From Diploptera punctata (Eukaryota; Arthropoda; Insecta; Blattodea; Blaberidae): a stretch of 64,000 nt of DNA. This document shows, one piece after another, positions 20,541 to 30,035 of this stretch (position 1 is its first letter; each line of letters opens with the position of its first letter). The stretch is from positions 1,508,501 through 1,572,500 of the forward strand of contig JASPKZ010001598.1 in NCBI GenBank assembly GCA_030220185.1. Direction: 5' to 3'. A program made the position numbers and the translations under genes. The notes under the pieces are model-generated. The model was not told the origin of the DNA, did not search any database, and saw only the letters and a list, made by a program, of their open reading frames with translations.

Positions 20541-20825
20541 ATAAAATAAAATAAGTTAAAATACCTTCTTAAGTAAAATCCGTCGTCCTCAACTTTTAAA
20601 ATATGTGATCTTTATGCCTGTAGGCCTTTCAGGACATCCGGTCCATCTTCAGCAGTTCATTCTTCTCTACAGCATCCAAGTTGATGTTTGATTCTGTAGA
20701 GAAGAATGAACTGCTGAAAATGGGACGGATGTCCTGAAAGGCCTACAGGCATAAAGATCACATATTTTAAAAGTTGAGGACGACGGATTTTACCTAATAA
20801 GGTATTTTAACTTATTTTATTTTAT
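20541..20825. repeat. Near-perfect inverted repeat, 132-bp arms, 21-bp loop
   Basis: Arm 20541-20672 and arm 20694-20825 are reverse complements with only a few mismatches (CGGTCCATCTTCAG against CTGAAAATGGGACG is the clearest). Arms contain TCCGTCGTCCTCAACTTTTA and TGCCTGTAGGCCTTTCAGG, resembling PLE-type 3' ends. The arm starts exactly where LINE H ends. Confidence 0.92.
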
Positions 20826-21059
20826 AAGTTAAGTTTAATTAATTATATTTAAGACTACTTTTGTTAATATCAAGAATAATAGGCCTGAGATTTATTCTTA
20901 AATTTTAATTATGAGTGTTTTCATTTAGTTAATTGAACGAGAATACGTCATCATAAACATTTAAGGTAGACTCAGTTGAGCCTGTTCCTATAGGCCTACC
21001 TATCTCAAGTTGTTCTTGATTTCTCCAGCGTTCTTTACATCATCCTGTGTGTCTGACGC

Positions 21060-21990
21060 TGGAATATAGAATAGAATAGAAAAGATTTATTTAGCCTGGT
21101 GGAGTTAAGGCCATGAGGTCTTCTCTTCCACTCACCAGAACAAGCATATGTTACATATGAATACAAAAAAAAAATTACAATAATAGTCATATTAAACAGG
21201 ACAAACATATGTTACATATGAATACAAAAAAAAGTTACAATAATAGTCATTGAACAATTAATTATCTGTCATATTGAATAATAATGAAAATAATGTCTAA
21301 TAATATAATGAAACTAAATACAATTAAAATTAAATTAATGATACAATGAATAAAAAAAAGGAATAACAGCTCGAATGTACTATACATAAAAAGAAAAGAA
21401 AAAAAATACAAAGAAAGTAATAAACTACAATGAATTAATCTATGCTTTTTATACAAGGCATTAGGCAAATATATTAACAAATCCTAAGTCTATTTTATTA
21501 AATAATGCAAAAACGCATTATTAATTCTTAAAAAGTAATATTAGTGAGTTGTTTCTGTTAGTGATTTTATTTTCAATTTATTTCTGAAAGATGGTAAAGT
21601 TTGGCAGTCTCTGACATAGGATGGAAGTGAATTCCATGTTCTAGCAAGAGAAACTGTAAAAGATTTCGAATAATAGGTAGTATGATGAGGAGGGATATAA
21701 ACTTCTTTGTCAAACAATTTGAATCCATTATTTGGGAGGTGATTTAGTTAATTCTTTCGACACGTTTGGATACCTTCTACTAGGTCTATGTTTTGAACTT
21801 TTAGCCTTTCATGAAAGTCAACATTCCTCTTTTTAACCAACTTATTTAGACCAAAATTAGGGAACCCAAAAATTTAATCTGTGCAGCATTGAATTTAGTT
21901 TTGTGTCTAGAATTCAAAATTCAGTTTTCTCTGCTGTATTTTAAGAAGGCTTTTGCTGTTAGGCTGCAGTCGTAATTTAGTTTCTACATG
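21060..21990 (-). mobile_element. LINE family E fragment: RT end plus 3' UTR
   Basis: Minus strand: KLNFEF.TQN.IQCC at 21920, FGFPNFGLNKLVKKRNVDF, HERLKVQNIDLVEGIQ, then FTVSLARTWNSLPSYVRD and CQTLPSFRNKLKIK (21650-21560), a CR1-like RT C-terminus. About 400 bp of AT-rich 3' UTR follows, then AGACCTCATGGCCTTAACTC and CACCAGGCTAAATAAA near 21090. This copy links the WNSLP coding end to the orphan 3' tails at 14203, 16251, 16395, 31818 and 63345. A 67-bp stretch with ACATATGTTACATATGAATA is doubled at 21146 and 21207. Confidence 0.82.
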
Positions 21991-22265
21991 GCAGCCACTG
22001 ATTCTCCGGCCCTGACGTTTACACGACAGTGTTGCCGATATTGATATTCAATGGGAGTGGCCCCTTTATGTAGGCCTATGCGGTCAGCAGACATACAGCT
22101 GACAACATCTCGGCAATTTCAAACCTTACTAGCGCGCTATAGCTGCGTTCAAGAGCAGTGATTGGTTGTAGCAAACGTTCACTCTCACTACAACCATTTT
22201 CTCATTGACAGTAGAGGGCGAGTTCTTCCTACCCCTCGTACAACCTAAACTTGAGAGCCGGCTCG
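21990..22265 (+). repeat. Repeat R1, copy 2
   Basis: Matches 53055-53375 over its length, but carries an extra GGCCTA at 22073-22078 absent from both other copies. Confidence 0.85.
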
Positions 22266-23000
22266 GGTTTTTTTATATTGACATTTGTTTGCCAAACTTG
22301 GGTTTAATATTTCAATTTAGGCCTATCTCATTATATTTCTGTAATTTGATTACTACATATATGTTTTGCTTCACAAATTAAGTGTTCAATGTAATTAAAT
22401 TCGGATTTTTGTTCAATAATATTTCCATTCAATTCTAGTTAAGCTTTCTTTTTTCTTTTTCTTTTTTAGTACTATGTTATTAGCTTTTGTCTTGCTAATA
22501 GAGATTTTCATAATAGGCCTATTTTTTGGATATATTGCTTAATTCGATAAATCCCATGATAGGCCTATATAAAAAATAACCAAATCTGAGCGGAAATTAT
22601 TTAGGCCTACTGTATAGGCCTATATATTTTTAAGCAGCATTTATGAATCGCGGAGAATTTTGTTGAAACAAGAAAATAATCAATTTTCTTTTCTGTCCAC
22701 AAATTAATCCACAACTTAATTAAAAATTGCAGTTTCTTTTTCATTAATGCACCTCATAGATCCTAAGTACTTTTACTTGCCACACGTCAACCGGGCCTTA
22801 TAGCGACACTTGTCGGGAGAGGTATTCTAACTATGGATCAGACACATCCCTACTTTATGTCCACACAATGAAAGCCTCCCCGAATGAGTGATCAGCTTAA
22901 AGCCAGGATCTCTTCCGATACAACATTAAAACGAAACATACCATTTAGGCCTATACATATTCATATTAAGACTTTTTAAAAGTATTTTTCACTGAGAGCA
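22266..23000. other. AT-rich stretch rich in TAGGCCTA
   Basis: No coding motif. It holds seven or so GGCCTA-type octamers in 700 bp (22320, 22518, 22561, 22604, 22616, 22948), the densest cluster noticed. Confidence 0.5.
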
Positions 23001-24180
23001 ATTAATATTATAATACAAAGAAATAAACGTTATCTTAGTCAAAACATAAATTTATTGTGTCGACGTTTCAATCTCCATATGTGAGATAATTTTCAAGACA
23101 TGGTTGTTTATAAATGTATTGTACATAGTTACCATCACCAAGACAATTTTTTTATATAAATATATGTAGGGCCTATACAAATTTAAATGAATAAATTTAA
23201 AATTCCTATTTATAATTTAAAATATTTTAGCAAGGAATCATATGTTCCACATCATTCATTTAAATCTTTTTATTTATTTAATGCTTTATTTTGCTCTTTT
23301 TTATATAGGCCATTTCTGCTATTAATCTTTTTTGGTAACTATTTTCTTTGTGCAACATTTTTATGTCATTCCATTTCATTTTATGATTTTAATTAATTAT
23401 ATGTTCACTGATTACTGAAAGTTCTGCACCTGGTGTACTGATATTCTTTTTATGTTCGTCGATTCTTTTTCTTATAAATCTTTTTGTTTGGCCTACATAA
23501 GACTTTTCACAATCACCACATTGGATTTTGTATACAACATCTGTCAATTTACTAGTATCGATTTTGTCTTTGCCAGTTTTTATTAAATTTCCTTCAAGTT
23601 TATTAGGAACACTATGAATAAAAACAAATTTGAATGGTTTCAATTTCTTTTCCAATCCTTCATTTAAACCTTTTACACAAGGTAATTTCAAGCGGAAGCT
23701 TTGTTGCTGAACATCTAGATTTATTTTATCTAATTCCATAGATGTTTCTCTGTCTTCCAATATTTTCAATGTTCTCTTAATTTGTTGGATAATAAACTCT
23801 TGTGGATAATAATTTTCCATCAAAATATGTTTAACCAATTCAATGTTTTGTTTATGGAATATGTTATTGGAAAGTAATATCGCTCTGTCACTTAAGCCAT
23901 AAATTACACTTATTTTTTGTTGAACTGGGTGTCGTGAGTGGAAATTTATATATCTTCCAGAAAATGTTGATTTTCTACACCAATTTGTTAACAATTTCCC
24001 ATTACTTAAACGTATCACTGTGACGTCAAGGAAACTCAACTGACCACAATTTTCTATTTCACTAGTAAATTTTAAACGGTTAGGCTATAATATGAATTAA
24101 ATGTATTAACTATTCTTTCAACTTCATTTTTGGAACACTTACAAAAATATCATCAACAAATCTTTACACACATCAACATA
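23000..24180 (-). mobile_element. Penelope-like element, RT end plus GIY-YIG plus 3' end
   Basis: Minus strand: RFVDDIFVSVPK (24170-24130), the (Y/F)VDD catalytic motif of PLE RT; frame breaks; then the frame 24039-23389; then past a stop KMKWNDIKMLHKENSYQKRL (23370-23310); and the 3' end GTCTTGAAAATTATCTCACA at ~23100. About 1.18 kb, truncated inside the RT and abutted by a SINE at 24190. A 5-bp GGCTA at 24083-24087 lies between the FVDD block and FTSEIENCG and shifts the frame. Confidence 0.88.
23389..24039 (-). CDS. PLE RT C-terminus and GIY-YIG endonuclease (partial)
   Basis: 216 codons. The listed start is a TTG; the real frame extends upstream through FTSEIENCGQ, so this is internal. 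Order: LSFLDVTVIRLSNGK and WCRKSTFSGRYINFHSRHP (res. 1-38, RT thumb, typical PLE text), KISVIYGLSDRAI, a helical linker (70-125), KLKPFKFVFIHSVPNKL (~130-150), then VVYKIQCGDCEKSYVGQTKR and FIRKRIDEHKKNI (~165-200), the GIY-YIG core with paired cysteines. It ends at TAA, but homologous text continues in the same frame beyond it, so the stop is a mutation. The RT active site is upstream and out of frame. Confidence 0.88.
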   Translation of the reverse strand: MSFLDVTVIRLSNGKLLTNWCRKSTFSGRYINFHSRHPVQQKISVIYGLSDRAILLSNNIFHKQNIELVKHILMENYYPQEFIIQQIKRTLKILEDRETSMELDKINLDVQQQSFRLKLPCVKGLNEGLEKKLKPFKFVFIHSVPNKLEGNLIKTGKDKIDTSKLTDVVYKIQCGDCEKSYVGQTKRFIRKRIDEHKKNISTPGAELSVISEHIIN

Positions 24181-24189
24181 TGGTGAATA

Positions 24190-24545
24190 TGATGATGGCC
24201 AGATGGTGCTTGGAGACCGTTCAGGCCTTAAACCCTAAATTGCCAATACAATATTTTCTCGTGCCAGTTATTTAAATATTCCGGACCGCAAGGAAAATAA
24301 AATCATATAAAACTGTGATATTATTATACATTATTGCGTAATTTGACATAAATTTAAGTCAAGTTTACTAGTTTGTTTTTCTATTGATCTAAAACTATAT
24401 TAAATACATGAAATCAATGTATCTAATAGGGTACATTTTTAATTTATGGGTTAGAGTTTCCTGAAATCTGTCTTACAAACGAGGGGAAAAAAATCACCAA
24501 GGAACTTCCTCCGACCAGGGAACGAGGCAGTGACGCTACCCCGAA
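24190..24545 (-). mobile_element. SINE S1, interrupted by a TTAA MITE
   Basis: Blocks GATGATGGCCAGATGGTG..GGCCTTA (24191-24231) and GAGTTTCCTGAAATCTGTCT onward are adjacent in other S1 copies. The tRNA-like head is degraded (GACCAGGGAACGAGGCAG). The MITE at 24232-24450 separates them. Confidence 0.75.
24232..24450 (+). mobile_element. piggyBac-like TTAA MITE, copy 2 (diverged)
   Basis: ACCCTAAATTG at the left, AATTTATGGG at the right; TTAA at 24228-24231, and TTAG (mutated TTAA) at 24451-24454. Internal TTCCGGACCGCAAGGAAAAT matches the family. S1 copies read CCTTAAAG at this point, consistent with the empty site. Confidence 0.8.
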
Positions 24546-24594
24546 AATAGAGCTTTGAATAATGAAATATAATAAAGATTATAACCAACTTACT

Positions 24595-24835
24595 GGCACT
24601 ATCGAACCCGTAGGTTCATGGCCTCCGGAAAATTTCATCCCAGTGGAAGCTATGTCCGCATTTTTTGACGGTTGTATTTTTACGGTAAAAGATCTTCACT
24701 CTTTCGACCAAGGTACTTTTTTCGTCTGGCTTATCACCTTCGATCAGTCCAGCATGGGCAACCCTATCGGCAACAATGCTACCGCCGGCATAGCTCTCGG
24801 AAGCCACTCCTCCACGACAAGGTAAAGATACCATG
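24595..24835 (-). mobile_element. Internally deleted LINE A derivative (5' segment joined to last ~40 bp)
   Basis: Minus strand reads GGVASESYAGGSIVADRVAH, DEKSTLVERVKIF, KNTTVKKCGHSFHWDEIFRR (24834-24625), then jumps straight into the family A terminus CCATGAACCTACGGGTTCGA. The upstream segment is shared with 34505-34740 and is probably LINE A 5' sequence. No RT. Confidence 0.65.
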
Positions 24836-24873
24836 GAGAGAATAAAAATTATAACTCACAAATTAATGTCTAA

Positions 24874-24980
24874 GGGTCAGTTTCACCAACAGAGGTAACC
24901 GTATTACGCCAGTTTTCCCCATGTATAATGCATAGCATAAACTGGCGTAATACAGTTACCTCTGTTGGTGAAATCGACCC
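24874..24980. mobile_element. Harbinger/Tourist-like MITE, 107 bp
   Basis: Terminal inverted repeats of ~45 bp begin GGGTC(A/G)(G/A)TTTCACCAACA and are near perfect (GAGGTAAC.GTATTACGCCAG). Direct TAA at 24871-24873 and 24981-24983 fits the 3-bp TWA duplication of PIF/Harbinger elements. No coding capacity. Confidence 0.88.
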
Positions 24981-24999
24981 TAAGAGTTTAAAATATTCA

Positions 25000-25640
25000 A
25001 GAAAAGTGTCTTAAATAGGCTACATAAGATCTAAACTTTTTAATTAGGGCCTAAATGTGTTAGTGGGTTTAAACTATTGTTAGATAGTGTAGAGTGATAA
25101 AGAACCTAACCTCTCATTTATCACACAGGAGACAAAGGGACTAAGGATATTAAAAAAATACACACGTGCTTTCTTTATAATCACTCGCTTGTGTTTATTA
25201 AACAAAAGACAATTGTTTACACTGATAATGTGTAGATAAGAATAATATTTTTCACGCTAAATTTGAGTTCAGTTTGTCTGCAAATGTTTAAAGTATGTTA
25301 ATTTTAAATTAACACTAAATGCTGTAACTCATAAAGATAGCAAAATATACTTGAAAATAGTAAACAGGTTTCTTTAAGGACGAACTGATAATATGCAAGA
25401 GAAACCGGTTACTGCCCGTGTATTCAAACATTAATACTGTGTTTATACTTATTCAAATGCTAAATACTTCCTCTAATAATACAAACAAATAGGCTATGAA
25501 ATCCTGGCCATTTACAAATATTCACAGTTAGGCTATCTTAAATTTAAATCATTCTAACTACATATTTCTTGGTTTTCTCTAAATGGCTCAATTTAATATT
25601 TAATTAAAACTAGGTAATACCCGGCGTGCCCTGCTACATC
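25000..25640. other. AT-rich stretch, nothing recognised
   Basis: No motif or repeat partner. Confidence 0.45.
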
Positions 25641-25724
25641 TAAATAAATTATGTGTTCCTGCATTTAGTTGAATAAGTAAAAGGAAAAATAAATATAAAT
25701 TTATATCATTATTTTTAGATACCC

Positions 25725-26560
25725 CGTGCTGATTGCCCGGCGTTGCCCGGGAATCTACGCATCTCCATATAGGCCTACTTGGCATAAATGAGTTGAAAGA
25801 CAAAATTCGTTATTTTGAGTTATCCATAAAAGAATACCCACCGTGCGCTGCTATGCTAGCCCGGGAATCTACTTATCCCGATCTTCTTGGCATCAATGAA
25901 AGACAAAAACGATTATTGTGAGTTATCCTTAAAAGATAAACATATGCTGTCGCGGATTTTCCTGTAGAGATTTTTAAAATATTCAATTCTGTATGCAATA
26001 ATTTTGTGTAGGCCTATTTGTTAAGGTTTAGGCAGCGTAAACCACTTAAGCTTACAAAAAGCCACATTTTTTTTCACGTTTTTTCACTACAGAAGTTGAT
26101 TTTTAAGGATGAAGGGCTTGAGCATTAAAACTCTCCTATAACCTATAGCCTAATCTTCCCAGGAAAATCCTGAACATTTTGCAAAAAGCCCCATGACAAT
26201 CTGATGAATGGTATGGCAGCACACGTTTGCCCGGGAATCTACTTATCCGATCTCCTTGGCATCAATGAAAGACAAAAATAGCTATTGTGTTTTATGTGCA
26301 AAATATACGGATATGCTGTCCCGGAATATTTTTAAGAGTTTTTTGATATGCCTATATTCAATTCCGTGTACATTAATGTTGTGTACGGTACTTGTTATGG
26401 TTTAGGCAGCGTAAGCCATTTAAGAGTAAAAAATGGAGTTTTTCACTAAAAAGGGTGTTTTTTAAGGGTGTATGAGCTGAGTATCTTAACTTTCTTATAG
26501 GCTAGTCTATGTTCATCCCGGGAATCTCCTGAACATTTTGCAAAAAAAACTATCACAGAA
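25725..26560 (+). repeat. Tandem repeat with CCCGGGAATCTAC core
   Basis: CCCGGGAATCTAC starts near 25746, 25857 and 26229, with CCCGGGAATCTCC near 26516. Two long units of ~360-370 bp share CATCAATGAAAGACAAAAA, GGTTTAGGCAGCGTAA, and GAACATTTTGCAAAAA (26170, 26530). Adjacent to the first unit are ACCCGGCGTGCC and CCCGGCGTTGCCCGGG. Frames give ARESTYP.DLLGINERQ repeatedly; codons or chance is unclear. Confidence 0.75.
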
Positions 26561-26599
26561 AAAACACATTTAGGCCTACATAATCTCAGAAAAATTCAC

Positions 26600-26790
26600 A
26601 TAGGCCCTATGATAAGTTATGATGGCCAGCTAATATTCGTAAACCATTTGGTTCTTAAAATGTCCTGACATTTGGCTTATAGGTGAGTAAAAACCGCTAA
26701 AAAATCATACTGATCGGGGATCGAAGCCAGTCTTCTGCGTCAGAGGCAGAACACTATCCCAAGATCACACCTGTGGTCTCTCTACAAATA
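26600..26790 (-). mobile_element. SINE S1, 3'-shortened copy
   Basis: Contains TGTCCTGACATTTGGCTTAT, GATCGGGGATCGAAGCC (box B complement) and ACACCTGTGGTCTCTCTAC. Diverged head. Confidence 0.65.
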
Positions 26791-27723
26791 TTGGAACGTT
26801 TTTCATAACGTCCTGTAGGTTTCTAGACCAAAATAGGCCTATACGGAAAATAAACCTAAAAATGAAGTGTGAGGCGTATAGAGTTAGGTTTTTATCTAGG
26901 CCTATACACTGTTGTATTCGGGTGTGTAGGCCTGTATGTTGGACTTAGGGCTACTTTACTTCCAAACGACGTCTACCATAACATTAACTTTATTAGTTCT
27001 CTGGTTACATTTTCATGACTAATTGTACAGCTAATAGTTAAGGTTGGCAACAGCCTCGCCTCTCATATTTTACGCTTGTTTTAATATTATGTAAATTAAT
27101 TAACTACAACAGCTACGCTAATGTGTAGGTGTGTCCTTTCTGGGTTTTACTAATGTTATGCTTGTAGGTCATGATGATTATAGACTGACTATAGTAGTCT
27201 ATGTGGAAAAAAAGAACGCAATAGATCATTGTCACTGATATTTCACACGTTTTACAAACATAGACATATAGGCCTACTGGGAAACATCATCTGAGCGCTG
27301 AAATTGTAGTCACAGTATAATGAGTTCTAAATGTTGGTTTATCGAGCGGAATAGTCTCAAGCGGTTGCGTCTATTAGGGTGGTATCGGGTTCAATCAGAC
27401 GATTCTAATAGTCTATGATGGGAAGATCACTCAACTGTGTGAAAACTTAAGAAATGGGCTGTTAAACAGTGCTCATTAGGTGTGACAAGTCACCTCCTCC
27501 TCCTCCAATTCAACTCTACATCAGAATTGCTGACTAGGTAAGACACTGCTACTCAGTTATATTTGCGAGAGCAAGTGCATGCAGGTGTGTTGGGTAAACA
27601 ACCAGTAACGGCTTCAACTTCAACTGAATCAACAAAACAGATCTTCAACAGTGAATTGAGGGGATATATAGGCATACAGGCTGTTCCTAAACTATTTGTT
27701 AAAATTAATACAGGAGGTAGAAA
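26791..27723. other. No gene recognised
   Basis: Several TAGGCCTA octamers (26830, 26900, 27270). No motif-bearing frame. Confidence 0.4.
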
Positions 27724-27805
27724 ATATCAAATCTAATATTATTTCGAAAAGGAACATATGGTCTCTGATGTCAACTCGTAAACCAATAACCTAATTAATT
27801 CTATC

Positions 27806-28487
27806 TTCTTCTTCTTCTTCGTCAGGCTCTACGACTTCCAGTGGAATGTCTTGGCCTTCTCAACTAGTTTACGCCATTTCTTCCTATCTTGTGCAGTAGA
27901 TTTCAAATAAAAAATCCCCATCTCTCTTAAATCTTCAATTACGTCATCTTCCCATCGATCCTTAGGCCTTCCTCTTGGTCTCGTTCCCTGTGACCTCCAA
28001 TTTAAAATATAATTCGGCAATCTTCCCTTTGGCATTCTGAGTGTATGTCCAAACCATTGTAATCTTTTGGATTTGATGAAACTAACTATATTTTCTTTAT
28101 TATTCTTGAGGTATAATTCGTTATTCCTTCTTAACCCCCAAGTTCCATTTTCCTTTACAGGACCTAGCACTCTTCTAAATATTTTCCTCTCAAACGTTAA
28201 TAGTCTTAATTTATCTTCTTCTTTTAGGACCCGGGTTTCAGCTCCATAACATATAACTGGTCTCATTATTGCTGTATATAGTTTGAATTTAACATTTTTT
28301 TTATATTAATTTGCTTTTGAATACATCAAAATTAGCTAAATATGCTTTATTCCCTTGCGATATTCTTGTTTTGATCTCTTCTTCAACAGTATTATTATCG
28401 TTTAGTATTGTGCCTAGGTTCTTAAAGGAGTTAATTTGATCAATACAGTCACTATTATAGTTAGTTCATTCAATTAATACTATCTCT
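27806..28487 (-). mobile_element. LINE family M 3' end between ~80-bp direct repeats
   Basis: Minus strand: FKNLGTILNDNN-like text (28430-28390), then the frame at 28266-27829, ending GAAGAAGAAGAAG at 27806-27822. Direct repeats at 27724-27805 and 28488-28576 share GGAACATATGGTCTCTGATG and TCAACTCGTAAACCA. The right copy has an extra GGCCTA at 28503-28508. Confidence 0.85.
27829..28266 (-). CDS. LINE family M C-terminal ORF fragment
   Basis: 145 codons. MRPVICYGAETRVLKEED (res. 1-18) is the YG.E.W block after RT; FERKIFRRVLGPVKENGTW (~30-50); NNELYLKNNKENIVSFIK; RLQWFGHTLRMPKGRLPN (~72-90); RPRGRPKDRWEDDVIEDL (~98-115), the complete GRP..RW signature; KKWRKLVEKAKTFHW at the end. The ATG is internal to the original ORF2. 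Organisation resembles LINE A, but sequence is clearly a different family. Confidence 0.85.
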   Translation of the reverse strand: MRPVICYGAETRVLKEEDKLRLLTFERKIFRRVLGPVKENGTWGLRRNNELYLKNNKENIVSFIKSKRLQWFGHTLRMPKGRLPNYILNWRSQGTRPRGRPKDRWEDDVIEDLREMGIFYLKSTAQDRKKWRKLVEKAKTFHWKS

Positions 28488-28849
28488 ATATCAAATCAAA
28501 TAGGCCTATTATTTCGATAAGGAACATATGGTCTCTGATGTCAACTCGTAAACCATTGAACTAATTAATTTTATCTGTACTCTATTTTTTATACAATCCA
28601 AATAATAAATAAAATTCCATCTTCCAAAATTCAGTATCCAAGCAATAGCTATAAGTAAAGCTACATAACCAATACGATTAGATAACGCGGTTAAATGGAA
28701 GGGATGATTACTACGTATTGCCATTTATTAATTTACTTCACTAGAATACAAAGTTCTAAGAATTGCAAATAGACCTACATATGATTGAATGATAGCAACG
28801 GCTGACTCTTAATGTTAGAGACGATATACACAGAAGATAGTTCATCATC

Positions 28850-29645
28850 ATCATGAACAAATTCGTTTTAGGCCATGTGGCCTGTATGGTAAACCTAGCG
28901 AAGATGGTCTTGATCTTTCCACCGATGTTTTGGTCTTCCTTGGTCCCTATGTCCAGTTGGGGTATATTGGAATGCCAATTTTGGAAGTCCATTTCTTGCC
29001 ATTCTCCTCAGATGATTTTTCCATTCTTGTTGGCATCTTTGTATATCTTCATTTAAACTTGTTACTCCAAGTTTTCCTCTGATAATAGTGTTCCTTTGGT
29101 GATCCAGTCTATTAACTCCTAACAATGATCGTAAGAAGCGCATTTGGCTCACTTGAAGTTTATGAGAGTTTCTTTTTATTTAAAATCCAAATTTCACTTC
29201 CGTATTTTAGAGCAGCTTTTGATATGATGTTATGTAATCTTAGTTTTGTCTCTGTCCTCATCTGTTTACCAAAATGTCTTCGTATTACCCCATTCATTTT
29301 ATTATCTTTTTGTAATTTTGAATCAATTTCACTCTTATACTCTGCAAATACACTTCCTAAGTAAGATAAATCTGATATTTGTTCTATAATTTTTCCATCA
29401 ATCTCAATTTTCACCCGTTCTATGTTTTTTCCACACATTGCCATTGTTTTGGATTTTGAAGTGGAAATTTTCATATTATATTTGCTGGCAATTTTGAATA
29501 ATTGATATGCTGCTATTTGTAAGCTATCTTCGGAATCTGATAATATTATTTGATCATCAGCATATAATATTGTTTGAATTATTTTATTCCTAGTTATTGA
29601 AATTCCACTAGGAATAAAATAATTTAACATGCTAATAGCAGCAGT
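28850..29645 (-). mobile_element. LINE family N fragment (YADD to GRP tail)
   Basis: Minus strand: IIQTILYADDQIILSDSED (29590-29535) with the catalytic YADD, YNMKISTSKSKTMAM, DLSYLGSVFAEYKSEID, KYGSEIWILNKKK, a stop, then SQMRFLRSLLGVNRLDHQR (29150-29095), EWKNHLRRMARNGLPKL and GRPKHRWKDQDHLR. Two frames, 29160-29855 and 28895-29152, separated by a frameshift. Confidence 0.85.
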
Positions 29646-29855
29646 AGCATCACAGGAATTGCTGGAATGCACGACCATTTGCCTGTATACATGCAGTAGA
29701 TTGTCTAACCATTGATTATCGTGTTCGTTCGAAGATTCTTGGTTTTCTTCTGTTTCGACAACGGTTTCATACATCAGCTGCTTCATATGCCCCCAGAGGA
29801 AGAAATCCAGATGTGAGGTCAGGTGATCAGGCCACAGGGCCACATCGGCCGACAC
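29160..29855 (-). CDS. Chimeric frame: transposase C-terminal scrap fused to LINE RT
   Basis: 231 codons. Res. ~4-40 read ALWPDHLTSHLDFFLWGHMK and YETVVETEEN, matching the C-terminal block of insect Tc1/mariner-type transposases (SPDLTPLDFFLWG..K..VY..). From about res. 70 (SISMLNYFIPSGIS, NKIIQTILYADDQIIL) it is LINE N RT. The reading frame is continuous across the junction near 29645. The initiator is not an ATG in transposase context. Most likely a chance fusion by LINE insertion into, or beside, an old transposon. Confidence 0.7.
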   Translation of the reverse strand: MSADVALWPDHLTSHLDFFLWGHMKQLMYETVVETEENQESSNEHDNQWLDNLLHVYRQMVVHSSNSCDATAAISMLNYFIPSGISITRNKIIQTILYADDQIILSDSEDSLQIAAYQLFKIASKYNMKISTSKSKTMAMCGKNIERVKIEIDGKIIEQISDLSYLGSVFAEYKSEIDSKLQKDNKMNGVIRRHFGKQMRTETKLRLHNIISKAALKYGSEIWILNKKKLS

Positions 29856-29860
29856 AACAG
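29650..29860 (-). mobile_element. Tc1/mariner-like transposase fragment
   Basis: Encodes WPDHLTSHLDFFLWGHMKQL on the minus strand, with the acidic end of the DDE domain (D.. LDFFLWG) recognisable. No terminal repeat found. The N-terminal DUF4817-type fragment at 52560-52790 may belong to the same superfamily but lies 23 kb away. Confidence 0.65.
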
Positions 29861-29864
29861 CTTA

Positions 29865-30035
29865 CGTCAGGATTAATAAAAAATATGCTCCTTTCAGATA
29901 GAGGCTGATTCGAACTTAGGACCATGGTGCGGCTAGAAGATTTAGGCCATTTTAAAAATACTGACCCCACCGGGACTCAAATCTCTGACTACGTCTTGTA
30001 CCACATTGACCTAACCAATTACGCTAAGGCGTATA
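29865..30035 (-). mobile_element. SINE S4, second copy
   Basis: On the plus strand CCACCGGGACTCAAATCTCT, ACCAATTACGCTAAGGCGT, complement of a tRNA-like head like that at 5090-5136. Diverged and without a clear TSD. Confidence 0.6.

Noticed and set aside
25725..26560. CRISPR-like array
   Set aside because: Units are ~365 bp with no short regular repeats or spacers.
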